The notes under the pieces are model-generated. The model was not told where the DNA came from. It saw nothing but the letters and a program-made list of their open reading frames with translations, and searched no databases. Source: Phycisphaerales bacterium (GTDB lineage: Bacteria; Planctomycetota; Phycisphaerae; Phycisphaerales; UBA1924). Taken from it: a stretch of 64,000 nt of DNA. Of the stretch, positions 1 through 8,352 are shown piece after piece. The first letter of the stretch is position 1. Every line of letters starts with the position of its first letter. The position numbers were made by a program, and so were the translations under genes. The stretch is taken from the NCBI GenBank assembly GCA_023382935.1, contig JAHDXL010000002.1:124001-188000 (forward strand). The letters run 5' to 3'.

Positions 1-579
1 GCCGATCAGGTACTCGTAGGCGTCGCCCAGCGTGTCGCTGTCGGTGGAGAACTCCGCGAGACCTTCCGCGATCTTGGTGATGATGGTGCAGAGTTTCGCG
101 TTGCGGTCGGCAAAGGTCTTGCCGAGCTTGTCCGAGCCGAGGTTGATCTCCGAGAACAGGCCCGAGAAGGTGCTCTGGAACGACTCGTTCTCGATGTACT
201 TGAACCCCGCTTGGAGCGTGTTGAGAAGGTCGCCATGCTGGGTCCGGGCCATGTGCGCAATGCTGGTCCAGAGGTGCTCTGGGCGGATGACGTAGTGGGC
301 CTTGAGCCGCATCTGCTTCTCGAACGCCGCCACATCGCCCGGATTCTGGTCGTACCACACCGACAGCGGCGACCGGCCGCCGTTACCGACGGCATTGGGG
401 TCGGGGTAGTCGCGTCCGAGTTCCTTCTTCGCGGCCTGCTCGTAGTTGTCCGAGAGGTAGCGGAGGAACAGGAACGCGAGCATGTAGTCGCGGAAGTCGT
501 CCGCGTTCATCGCCCCGCGGAGTTGATCCGCGATGGCCCAGAGTATTTTGCCAAGCTGCTTCTGGTTGTTCTCGGTCAT
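1..579 (-). CDS. hsdM: Type I restriction-modification methyltransferase subunit HsdM (partial, N-terminal 193 codons)
   Basis: The frame is open from an ATG at 579 to the window edge, so the C-terminal part, including the expected NPPY catalytic motif, lies outside. The N-terminus (MTENNQKQLGKILWAIADQL, then DDFRDYMLAFLFLRYLSDNYE) matches the helical N-terminal domain of type I N6-adenine methyltransferases, which with HsdS forms the modification enzyme and with HsdR the restriction complex. Its ATG overlaps the prrC stop codon as ATGA, so it is probably translationally coupled and last in hsdR-hsdS-prrC-hsdM. Family assignment is secure; activity cannot be judged from this fragment. Confidence 0.9.
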   Translation of the reverse strand, partial: MTENNQKQLGKILWAIADQLRGAMNADDFRDYMLAFLFLRYLSDNYEQAAKKELGRDYPDPNAVGNGGRSPLSVWYDQNPGDVAAFEKQMRLKAHYVIRPEHLWTSIAHMARTQHGDLLNTLQAGFKYIENESFQSTFSGLFSEINLGSDKLGKTFADRNAKLCTIITKIAEGLAEFSTDSDTLGDAYEYLIG

Positions 580-1844
580 GGCGCCTCCGTATCTTGGGCG
601 GGGGTCGCGGCTGCGACTGGTTGAGGTGCGGCACCCGCATCCGGCGCCGGTTCTGCCGCGGCGACCGGTTCCGGCACGAGTTCACGATTGAACGGGTGGC
701 GCTCCACGAACCCCCGCAGGATCGTCAGGAAGTAGTTCTTCGTGTCGTCGCCCATCTCCGTCGGCTCGTACATCGAGTACTTGCCGTGGCTGAGCAAATC
801 GACGAAGCGCTGGTGCAGGATGCCGTCCGCATCATCCGCCGCCTTCTTGATGCACTCGGAGAAGTGGCGATGGCCGAGGAACAGGGCCGTCTTCTCAAGG
901 ATGGTCCGAAGGATGTTGAAGTGGAAGGTCTTGGCCTGCCCGTTCTGAGCCACCAGCCAGAGGTCCGCCAACGCGGCGACGTGGTAGAACTGCGGCGTGT
1001 CGTTCGGCTGTTCGGCAAGCAGGTATCCTGACGACCTTGGGTCACGCTTGAGGATGAACTGTTGCGGCCCGCCGACATGGTTCCGCAGTTCGTAGTGCAG
1101 GACGTTGAAGAAGAGCGCGTGGTGCGTTGAGACGACCGTCTTGATCGGTCGCTGCGCTTCGCGATAAAGCTGGACGAGGTGGTTGCCGACGACGATGGCG
1201 TTGTGCTCGTCGAGGGACGAGATCGGGTCGTCGATATAGACGTGCTCGACCCACTTGTACGCCTCGGCCCCATCGAGGGCGAGTTGGAGAATGGCGAGGA
1301 AGAAGCACCAGATGAAGATGTTCTCCTCGCCGCGGGAGATCTTGATGCCGTCCACCTGCTCGGTCCGCGCCTCATCACCCTCACCGCTCAGCACCTCTCG
1401 GGAGAAGGTCACCTCCGCATCGGTGATCTTGCCTGTGTGCTCGTCGAACACGAAGTTGATCTTGAAGTCGAAATCCGCGTAGCGGTCCAGCAGCGGCCGG
1501 ATGCGGTTCTCGATCTCCAATTCGTTGAGCCCGACGAAGAAACTGGATGCGGCATTCAACTTGAGCGTGCGGTGCTCGTCGTTCTCCAGGTCATTGTCCC
1601 ATGTGAACAGGTCCTCGGTGAACGCGTTGAAGTACAGCGTGTCCCGCTTCTGCACCGCGCCATCTTCACCGACGACCTTGCCGAGGTCCTTGAACGCCGT
1701 GGACAGCCGCGTCTTGCCCGTGCCGTTGAAGGCGTAGAGCAGGACGAAGGGGCTCCTTTCGGGCCTTCTCTGGCCCTTGTCGGCCAGCACATCCCGGAGG
1801 TGCCGGGCCAGCGAGGGCAGGTCGGCGTAGGTGGTTTCGCTCAT
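576..1844 (-). CDS. prrC: PrrC-like anticodon nuclease (RM-associated, ABC-ATPase type)
   Basis: 422 residues, close to the length of E. coli PrrC (396). PrrC is kept silent by its type I RM partner and, when a phage inhibits the RM enzyme, cleaves tRNA-Lys at the anticodon. Visible parts: Walker A NGTGKT (residues 40-45), NAFTEDLFTWDNDL (73-86), signature-like ISRGEE (169-174), Walker B/D-loop VYIDDPISSLD (202-212) and STHHALFFNVL (239-249). The nuclease part keeps R313, E317 (FNILRTILEKT) and H353 (LLSHGKYS), spaced like Arg320, Glu324 and His356 of E. coli PrrC as I recall them. A low-complexity Ala/Pro tail (391-422) is extra. It starts in an ATGA overlap with hsdS and ends in one with hsdM. 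An intact nuclease is likely; the target tRNA is inferred from the family. Confidence 0.9.
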   Translation of the reverse strand: MSETTYADLPSLARHLRDVLADKGQRRPERSPFVLLYAFNGTGKTRLSTAFKDLGKVVGEDGAVQKRDTLYFNAFTEDLFTWDNDLENDEHRTLKLNAASSFFVGLNELEIENRIRPLLDRYADFDFKINFVFDEHTGKITDAEVTFSREVLSGEGDEARTEQVDGIKISRGEENIFIWCFFLAILQLALDGAEAYKWVEHVYIDDPISSLDEHNAIVVGNHLVQLYREAQRPIKTVVSTHHALFFNVLHYELRNHVGGPQQFILKRDPRSSGYLLAEQPNDTPQFYHVAALADLWLVAQNGQAKTFHFNILRTILEKTALFLGHRHFSECIKKAADDADGILHQRFVDLLSHGKYSMYEPTEMGDDTKNYFLTILRGFVERHPFNRELVPEPVAAAEPAPDAGAAPQPVAAATPAQDTEAP

Positions 1845-3109
1845 CTCGCCTCCTCCTCCGGTCTGGGGAAGAGTTGCTGCATCAGCCCTTGCTTGTGCCG
1901 CCGCAGGGCTTCGAGCCGCCGGCCCTCCTCCGCGATCAGGTCGTCCAGGGACGTCAGGCAGTCGGCGATCTTCCTTTGCTCGCGCGGCGATGGAGCCGGG
2001 AGTATAAAGGCCTTGAGAGCGCTGCCAGAGAGTTCCTTGAAGGTGTTGCCGGCGCCGAGGTCCAACAGTCGAGGCTTCGCATACAGGAGTGCGTAATAGA
2101 GAAAGCGCGCATCAGCGACCGGGATCAATCCGCGACACCCCTGATTGATCGCTATCGGCAATGTGTTGATCGCCAGATGCCCGATTGGTGCGCGAGTCGA
2201 GATGATCACGGATTGGGGGGGCAACAACTCTGACGAGCAGTGTTCGAGGCCTTCCTCCGTTAGAGTCCGTCTAGTTGATCCGATGTAGGGACTATCGTCC
2301 TTGCCCATCTCGGCGGGCGTCAACCAGTAGATCGGTCCACCCCAGTAGTCTGCGTTGGTCGTGTCGGGAGTGCCGCCTTGTGTTACGCGGGCAAGCGCGT
2401 CTATCTCTTTCTGCTCCCAAGCCGGCGCATCCTCGAACTCCGGGAACCGCAGGCGCGGCACGGACTCGCCGGGCTGAGGGAAGAGTTGCTGCATCAGCCC
2501 TTGCTTGTGCCGCCGCAGGGCGTCGAGTTTCCGGCTCTCCGCCGCGATCAGGTCGTCCAACGAACCGAGGCAGTCAGCGATCTTCTGCTGTTCTTCTCTG
2601 TGTCGTGGTACATAGAACTCAAACGCTTCGAGGTCTGCATTCTTAAGATTGTTGATGTTGCCACCAGCGATACCAAGAGCAACAAAGTCCGAATACGCAT
2701 CCGTAGCAAATGCAAGCTTGGCAAACGTGTTCGTGGCGCGAAAAATCGAACAGAACGCGCCGACGGTGATTTCGCCCTCATACCCGCCTCTGTACTCGGC
2801 ATGCTTGCCCACCAGCGCCTTGCTTCCGTTCGACATGCAGATGGCAACGTCGCCCTCTCTGAGCAAGAGGTCCGGCGGACACTCCTTTGCGACATGAACC
2901 AAATCGGAATCCAGCACGAGACGACCATCTTGGATGTTGCTGGAGCGCAGCACGAGCAGGCCCGCGTCGGCAACATCTGCGGCGGAATACGTCAGGCCCC
3001 TGATGAAAACGCCAAGGTTTCCCATCGTTCGCTGCTCCCACTCCGCCGCATCCTCGAACTCCGGGAACCGCAGTTTCGGCACTAACGGCCGTGGTGTCTT
3101 GCCGGTCAT
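1841..3109 (-). CDS. hsdS: Type I restriction-modification specificity subunit HsdS
   Basis: 422 residues from the ATG at 3109 (MTGKTPRPLVPKLRFPEFED). That start forms an ATGA overlap with the hsdR stop codon, so I prefer it to the longer open frame. The protein has two half-repeats, each beginning P(K/R)LRFPEFEDA and ending in IADCL.SLDDLIA..R.L.ALRRHKQGLMQ, the conserved helical spacers between target recognition domains. The two variable recognition domains lie at roughly residues 25-165 and 225-375. HsdS reads a bipartite DNA site and docks HsdM and HsdR. The near-identical half-repeats could permit recombinational domain exchange. The recognition sequence cannot be predicted. Confidence 0.95.
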   Translation of the reverse strand: MTGKTPRPLVPKLRFPEFEDAAEWEQRTMGNLGVFIRGLTYSAADVADAGLLVLRSSNIQDGRLVLDSDLVHVAKECPPDLLLREGDVAICMSNGSKALVGKHAEYRGGYEGEITVGAFCSIFRATNTFAKLAFATDAYSDFVALGIAGGNINNLKNADLEAFEFYVPRHREEQQKIADCLGSLDDLIAAESRKLDALRRHKQGLMQQLFPQPGESVPRLRFPEFEDAPAWEQKEIDALARVTQGGTPDTTNADYWGGPIYWLTPAEMGKDDSPYIGSTRRTLTEEGLEHCSSELLPPQSVIISTRAPIGHLAINTLPIAINQGCRGLIPVADARFLYYALLYAKPRLLDLGAGNTFKELSGSALKAFILPAPSPREQRKIADCLTSLDDLIAEEGRRLEALRRHKQGLMQQLFPRPEEEAR

Positions 3110-6100
3110 CGCCCGCCTCCATGCTCGTAGGCATTGAGGCCCGAGATCGCGCGGCCGTGGGCCCGCTTGTTGAGGAGCGGAACAAGGTCGGCCATGAGGG
3201 CGAGTTCGCACTCGCGGCGCTCGCGCCAGCCCAGGCCGAGCGGCTCCATCAGGTCGGTCAGTTGTTCGCCGTCGAAGATCATGCGTTGGAGGATCGTGCC
3301 GACGAAGGCCGAGAGCGATTCGGCCGTCAGCCCGTGCTTCGCGGCGAGATCGGCGATCTCCCCGGCCTGCTTCTGGGCCTTGAACTGCTCGTAGCCGTTG
3401 CGGACGGCCCGCTCGTCCAGGCCCTCGCCTTCCTTGAGCGAGCGGACGTACTCGGTGATCTCGTCGCGCTCGTCGAGGAACTTGGCGTCGGACTGGATGA
3501 GGCCGATGAGCTGCTCGCGTGTGATCTTGAGCTTCATGGGGTCCTGCCCCGAATACCTGGCGATCAGTTTCATGATGTAGTCGTAGTCGATGAGAGCCGA
3601 GGCGAAGAGGACGAACTCGAAGTCGAGTTGGTCCGCTGCGGCGTTGGCGGGCTGGCCGTCCGCACCGGTCGCCCCCTGCTGCTCCTTGAGACGCCGGGCT
3701 GTCTCGAGGTAGACGCCGCGGAAGGCGCGGAGGTCGTCCTTGGGCAAGGCCTGCTCGATCCGCTCGCGCTGCTCGTCGGTGAGGTCGGTGTACTGGTCAA
3801 GCTGGGTCTGAAGGCGCTGGACCTCTTTGAACCGCTTGATGAACTGGGCGCGGGCATCGTCGCCCATCAGGTTGTTGACCTGATCGGGCTTCGCTTCGAG
3901 GCCTTGTGACCTCATGAACTCGCCGAGGTCGGCGACGGCCTTCTGGAACCGCTCGATGACGACCGGGGCCTTGTCGACCAGCCAGATCTCGCGGGCGCGG
4001 TCGGGGTGAGCGCCTGAGAAGAGGGCGATGGCCTCGTCGACGTTGGCCTGCTGCTGGCGGAAGTCGAGGATCTGGCCGTAGGGCTTGGTCGCGTTGAGGA
4101 CGCGGTTGGTGCGGCTGAAGGCCTGGATCAGGCCGTGGTGCTTGAGGTTCTTGTCGACGTAGAGCGTGTTGAGGTACTTGGAGTCAAAGCCGGTGAGGAG
4201 CATATCGACGACGATCGTGATGTCGATCTTCTCGTCGCCCTTTCGGGGTAGGTCGCGGTTGGGATACTGCTGGTCCTTGATGCGCTGCTGGACGTCCTGG
4301 TAGTAGAGGTCGAACTCGGCGATGGAGTGGTTGGTGCCGTACTGTCGGTTGTAGTCGGCGATGATGGCCTTGAGAGCCTTCTTCTTGCCCTCGGGGTCGT
4401 GCTGGTTGTCGGCGCGTTCCTGGGGTAGGTCTTCCTGAATCTGCCGGACATCCGGGTTGCCCTCGGCAGGCGGCGAAAAGACGGCGGCGATCTTGAGAGG
4501 GACGAACTCGGGATCGGCGGCCTGACGCTCGGCCTGGAGTCTCTTGAACACTTCGTAGTAGTCGATGGCATCGTTGATCGAGGCGGTGGCCAGCAGCGCA
4601 TTGAAGCGGCGGCCGCCCGTTGCGGCATTGTGCTTGTCCAGTATCGCCTGCGCGACGGCCTGCTTGCTGAGCGTCTGGCCGGGCCTGAGTGCCGGGGCGT
4701 CCTTCGGCTTGTAGTAGTCGACGTGGAAACGGAGGACATTCCGGTCCTCGATGGCGTGGGTGATGGTGTAGGCGTGCAGCTGATTCTGGAAGAGGTCCCG
4801 CGTGGTGCGCAGGGTGGCGACATCACTCTCGATCTGTCTGATGCTCGCGTTGTCCTCGAAGATCGGCGTACCCGTGAACCCGAAGAGCTGGGAGTTGGGG
4901 AAGAACTCCTTGATGGCCTTGTGGTTCTCGCCGAACTGCGAGCGGTGGCACTCGTCGAAGATGAACACCATGCGCTTGTCGCGGAGGGCTTCGAGGCGCT
5001 GCTTGAAGGTGGTCCGTCCCTGGGCGGCGTGCTGCCGGTTGTGCTTGCTGCTCTCGTCGAGGGCCAGCCCGAGCTTCTGGATCGTCGTGACGATGACCTT
5101 GTCGGCGTAGTCGTCGGACAGCAGGCGACGCACGAGTGCGGCGGTGTTGGTGTTCTCCTCGACGCAGCCCTCCTGGAACCGGTTGAACTCCTCCCGGGTC
5201 TGGCGGTCGAGGTCCTTGCGATCGACGACGAAGACGCACTTGTGGATGCTCTCGTTGGTCTTGAGGAGCGTGGCGGCCTTGAAGGAGGTGAGCGTCTTGC
5301 CGGAGCCGGTCGTGTGCCAGATGTAGCCGTTGCCGCAGTTCTGCTCGATGCAGTCGACGATGGCCTTGACGGCGTAGATCTGATACGGCCGCATCATCAT
5401 CAGCTTCTGCTCGCTGGCGATGAGGACCATGTACTTGCTGATCATCTGGCCGAGCGTGCACTTGGCGAGGAACCGCTCCGCGAAGTCGTCAAGGTGCGTG
5501 ATCTTCGAGTTGTCATCGGCGGCGAACTGGTAGATGGGAAGGAATCGCTCGTCGGCGTCGAAGGCGAAGTGCCTTGCGTTGTTGTTGGCGAAGTACCACG
5601 TGTCCGTTCGGTTGCTGACGATGAAGATCTGCACGAAGCTGAGCAGCGTCTTGGTGTAGCCGTTGCCAGGATCGTTCTTGTACTCGACGATCTGCTCCAT
5701 CGCCCGGCGGGGGCTGATTCCGAGCGTCTTGAGCTCGATCTGGACAACGGGGACGCCGTTGATCAGCAGCATGACGTCGTAGCGGTGGAAACTGTTGTCA
5801 GTGTTGATGCGGAGTTGATTGACGACCTCAAACGTGTTCTTGCACCAGTCCCTGATGTTGACCAGCGTGTAGTTCAGCGGCGTGCCGTCGTCGCGGATAA
5901 AGGTTTCGCGGTTCCGGAGCAACCGCGCTGATTCGTAGACGTCTGGCTTGACGATCTCGTCGAGCAGTCGCTGGAACTCGCTGTCGGTCAGCGTGACACG
6001 ATTGAGCGCGTCGAACTTCTGGCGGAAGTTGGCCTCCAGCGTTGCCCGATTGTGGATGTCGGGACGGTGGGTGTACTTCAGCCCGCGAAGCGTGCTGACA

Positions 6101-6135
6101 AAATCCCCTTCCAGCCGCTTCTCACCCCAGGTCAT
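3106..6135 (-). CDS. hsdR: Type I restriction endonuclease/translocase subunit HsdR
   Basis: About 1009 residues from the ATG at 6135 (MTWGEKRLEG, with AGGA about 7 nt upstream). An alternative ATG at 6183 also has a GA-rich box. The longer open frame beyond it runs antisense-like through the poly-glycine gene and is not credible. Order: N-terminal PD-(D/E)xK nuclease (YDVMLL...VVQIELKT, about residue 120-135); SF2 motor with Walker A TTGSGKT (about 278), DECH box (FIFDECHRSQFG, about 395), GFTGTP, LLTGFDSKYLNTLYVDK and QAFSRTNR; then a helical C-terminal region contacting HsdM/HsdS. It translocates DNA with ATP and cuts unmethylated targets. First gene of the hsdR-hsdS-prrC-hsdM operon, whereas E. 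coli prr has hsdR last. Confidence 0.95.
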   Translation of the reverse strand: MTWGEKRLEGDFVSTLRGLKYTHRPDIHNRATLEANFRQKFDALNRVTLTDSEFQRLLDEIVKPDVYESARLLRNRETFIRDDGTPLNYTLVNIRDWCKNTFEVVNQLRINTDNSFHRYDVMLLINGVPVVQIELKTLGISPRRAMEQIVEYKNDPGNGYTKTLLSFVQIFIVSNRTDTWYFANNNARHFAFDADERFLPIYQFAADDNSKITHLDDFAERFLAKCTLGQMISKYMVLIASEQKLMMMRPYQIYAVKAIVDCIEQNCGNGYIWHTTGSGKTLTSFKAATLLKTNESIHKCVFVVDRKDLDRQTREEFNRFQEGCVEENTNTAALVRRLLSDDYADKVIVTTIQKLGLALDESSKHNRQHAAQGRTTFKQRLEALRDKRMVFIFDECHRSQFGENHKAIKEFFPNSQLFGFTGTPIFEDNASIRQIESDVATLRTTRDLFQNQLHAYTITHAIEDRNVLRFHVDYYKPKDAPALRPGQTLSKQAVAQAILDKHNAATGGRRFNALLATASINDAIDYYEVFKRLQAERQAADPEFVPLKIAAVFSPPAEGNPDVRQIQEDLPQERADNQHDPEGKKKALKAIIADYNRQYGTNHSIAEFDLYYQDVQQRIKDQQYPNRDLPRKGDEKIDITIVVDMLLTGFDSKYLNTLYVDKNLKHHGLIQAFSRTNRVLNATKPYGQILDFRQQQANVDEAIALFSGAHPDRAREIWLVDKAPVVIERFQKAVADLGEFMRSQGLEAKPDQVNNLMGDDARAQFIKRFKEVQRLQTQLDQYTDLTDEQRERIEQALPKDDLRAFRGVYLETARRLKEQQGATGADGQPANAAADQLDFEFVLFASALIDYDYIMKLIARYSGQDPMKLKITREQLIGLIQSDAKFLDERDEITEYVRSLKEGEGLDERAVRNGYEQFKAQKQAGEIADLAAKHGLTAESLSAFVGTILQRMIFDGEQLTDLMEPLGLGWRERRECELALMADLVPLLNKRAHGRAISGLNAYEHGGGR

Positions 6136-6356
6136 CGATGTTCCTGTCGCTCCCAACCCCCTGGTGGTGACGACGAACGCCATCCCGGCCCCTCGCCACG
6201 CCACGCCAACCCTAGTCGGCCCAAGATACGGGAGTTGTGGGGGCTGTGCAAGCGGCCGCGAAGGGTGCGTCGGGCGCCCGGCTGGCCCAGCCGGGCCGGC
6301 AGGCGGGGCGCGCCGACCCGCAGCGTGCCGACGGCGGCATCGTGCACCCATGCCAG

Positions 6357-6385
6357 AACGCCGGCCCTTTGGCCGGGCCGGCGTT
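6357..6385. terminator. Strong GC hairpin between the Gly-rich gene and hsdR
   Basis: An 11-bp perfect stem (AACGCCGGCCC / GGGCCGGCGTT) with a 7-nt loop lies just past the stop codon of the Gly-rich gene. There is no clear T-run on either strand, so it may only attenuate or protect the 3' end. Confidence 0.5.
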
Positions 6386-6410
6386 CGTCCGTGGTGCCGA
6401 TCAGCGACGA

Positions 6411-6656
6411 CTACTTCGGCGTGTTCCCACGCCCGGGGCCGGACGGTTTGCCGGTCGTGCTCGGGTAGTTCGGGTTGCCCCCGCCCTTGCCCCCGCCCCC
6501 GCCGCCCCCGCCGCCCTTGCCCCCGCCGCCCTTGCCCCCGCCCCCGCCGCCCCCGCCGCCCTTGCCCCCGCCGCCGCCGCCCTTGCCCCCGCCCCCGCCG
6601 CCCTTGCCCCCGCCGCCATGCCCGCCACCCTTGCCGCCACTTCCACCTTTGCTCAT
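6411..6656 (-). CDS. Gly/Lys-rich small protein, 81 aa, unknown function
   Basis: MSKGGSGGKGGG, then (K)G-runs to about residue 60, ending NPNYPSTTGKPSGPGRGNTP. A strong Shine-Dalgarno (AAAGGAG) sits 7 nt before the ATG, which argues for real translation despite the low complexity. The non-repetitive C-terminal 20 residues are the informative part; I recall similar small proteins ending NPN(W/Y)PSTTG.PSG in other bacteria. It lies directly upstream of the RM operon on the same strand, separated by a GC hairpin. No transmembrane segment or signal peptide. A DNA- or RNA-binding or condensing role is conceivable from the charge, but that is guesswork. Confidence 0.65.
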   Translation of the reverse strand: MSKGGSGGKGGGHGGGGKGGGGGGKGGGGGGKGGGGGGGGGKGGGGKGGGGGGGGGKGGGNPNYPSTTGKPSGPGRGNTPK

Positions 6657-7018
6657 GACTGACTCCTTTCACATCGGGTTCTCTTGAAGGCCCCCTTTGC
6701 ACGGTGCGTTGGGTTGGGCCTTCACGTTAGTAAGCGATAACTTCGCGGGAACCTCACACGCCAGGCGGAGTCCCCCGGACGTTGGAGAGGAAGCCTCATC
6801 GCGGGTGGGATAGGACCAATCGGCGACGGAAGCCCGGCTCCCCGGCGACCGCTGCCCCCCGCGTCTGGCGAAGGCCGGGCCGGACAAGGCGGATCAGCCA
6901 CAAGAGGGCAAATTGCGGGAATGTGCGGCAAACGAGCGGCGATCGGCTGCGATCGTGGCTCGAAGCGCCGCGAACGTGCATGAGCCGCGCGGGCCGGGAG
7001 ATCGAGCGAAGATCATAA

Positions 7019-7240
7019 TTCCTCGCGCGACGGAGACAAAGCCTCGAGCGACGGAGACAATTCCTCGCGCGACGCAGACAATTCCTCGAGCGAAGATCAT
7101 GTTCTCTCGCGCTGCCAGAGTGTTCCCTCTCGCTCCGAACATGTTTTCTCGCGCGGCGGCCATGTTCCCTCACGCAGCGGCCATGTTCCCTCACGCAGCG
7201 ACGACCTTCGCTCACGCTGCGAAGACTCACTCCCGCACGC
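7019..7240. repeat. Degenerate 21-bp tandem repeat array
   Basis: About ten imperfect 21-bp units, for example TTCCTCGCGCGACGGAGACA near 7019 and GTTCCCTCACGCAGCGGCCA near 7164, drifting gradually along the array. The minus strand reads as a drifting heptad (roughly ARGIVSV), but there is no start signal. Confidence 0.75.
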
Positions 7241-7347
7241 CAGAGGGCCGCTCGCGCCGCTGCGCCGTCCACGGCGGCGGCGAGCGGTGGCACCCAGGCA
7301 TGGCGACGGCGAGCCGTGGCAGTCTGGATAGGTCGGCGATGCCACGG

Positions 7348-7422
7348 CCCATCACCCGATCACCCATCACCCGATCACCCATCGCCCGATCACCCATTGC
7401 CCGATCACCCATTGCCCGATCA
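7348..7422. repeat. 15-bp tandem repeat, five copies
   Basis: Five adjacent units of CCCATCACCCGATCA or the variants CCCATCGCCCGATCA and CCCATTGCCCGATCA. The first two and the last two copies are identical pairs. Confidence 0.9.
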
Positions 7423-7482
7423 CCAAGCGCATCCCTCCGTGCCCCCCAGTGTTCTCTGCGGTGAAAGCCGTTGTGCGTCTAC

Positions 7483-8352
7483 TCACCGCCGCCCGGACCA
7501 CACGCGGGCCGCGCCGTAGCAGCCCACCATCGCCAGCACCATCGTCGGCCCCGGCTGCACGTCCAACTCAAACGCCGCCACCAGCCCCGCCAGCGAACAG
7601 ACCAATCCCAGACCGATCGACACGACGATGACCGGCCCCAGACGGCTCGACACCCGCAACGCCGCCGCACCCGGCAGCACCAGCACCGCCGTCGCCAGCA
7701 CCACGCCGGCCAGTTTCATCGTGATCACCACCACCACCGCCAGCACCGCCAGCACCAGGCTCCGCACCGGCGCCGTCGGCACCCCGAACGCCTCGGCCGC
7801 CGACTCGTCAAACATCCAGAACACCACCGCATGCCGCTTCCACGCCAGCAGACCCAACGCGACGGCGCCGAGCACCGTCCCCAGGTACAGGTCGCTCCAG
7901 CCAATCGTTGTGATCGAGCCAAACAAGACCTGCTCGATCGACGGCGGGGGCGCCAGGCCGCGCGCCGCCGCGCCACGCTGCGCGTGATGATGCAGCAGAA
8001 AACCAATCGCCATCGCCACCGACAGCACAATTCCGATCGCCGCGTCGGTGTTGCCGGTGCGCCGATCAGCAATTGCGGCAATGACCAGGGCCGACACGAT
8101 CGCAAAGGCCAGCACAACGCCCATCATCGCCGCGTTCGATGCCGCCGTGCCCGCCCCCGCGCCCACGGCCAGCGCCAGCCCCACGCCGCCGAAGGCCGAG
8201 TGGCTGATCCCCTGCCCGATGAACGACAGCCGCCGCACCACCACCAGCCAACTCAGCGCACCGCCGAGAATCGCCACCAGCACGGCCGTCAGCACCACCG
8301 GCCAGAAAAACCCCGCCAGGCCCGGCTCGGTCAGATACCTAATGGTGACCAC
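7483..8352 (-). CDS. znuB: Metal (zinc/manganese) ABC transporter permease, ZnuB/ABC-3 family
   Basis: About 289 residues with seven to eight hydrophobic segments. Typical ABC-3 features are RRLSFIGQGISHSAFGGVGLAL (split here as RRLSFIGQGISH and SAFGGVGLAL), the central GSI..IGWSDLYL region and LAGVVLATAVLVLPGAAAL. I chose the GTG at 8352 because GGAGG lies 5 nt upstream; an ATG at 8382 is possible and would lengthen the overlap with znuC. It forms the inner-membrane channel with ZnuC and receives metal from ZnuA. Operon order is znuA-znuC-znuB with overlapping genes. Zinc is more likely than manganese given the His-rich binding protein. Confidence 0.9.
   Translation of the reverse strand: MVTIRYLTEPGLAGFFWPVVLTAVLVAILGGALSWLVVVRRLSFIGQGISHSAFGGVGLALAVGAGAGTAASNAAMMGVVLAFAIVSALVIAAIADRRTGNTDAAIGIVLSVAMAIGFLLHHHAQRGAAARGLAPPPSIEQVLFGSITTIGWSDLYLGTVLGAVALGLLAWKRHAVVFWMFDESAAEAFGVPTAPVRSLVLAVLAVVVVITMKLAGVVLATAVLVLPGAAALRVSSRLGPVIVVSIGLGLVCSLAGLVAAFELDVQPGPTMVLAMVGCYGAARVWSGRR

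Larger units (their letters stand above)
6657..7482. other. Repeat-rich intergenic region
   Basis: 826 bases between the Gly-rich gene and the znuB-like gene. It holds a 21-bp periodic array, a 15-bp tandem array and degenerate minus-strand copies (about 7262-7325) of the TGCCAC..CTCGCCG hairpin repeat seen again at 23.2 and 58.7 kb. Open frames here exist only because the repeat periods are multiples of three; none has a convincing ribosome-binding site. Confidence 0.7.

Noticed and set aside
6913-7464. A repetitive 183-residue protein
   Set aside because: It consists of tandem repeat DNA with a GC-driven open frame and no start signal.
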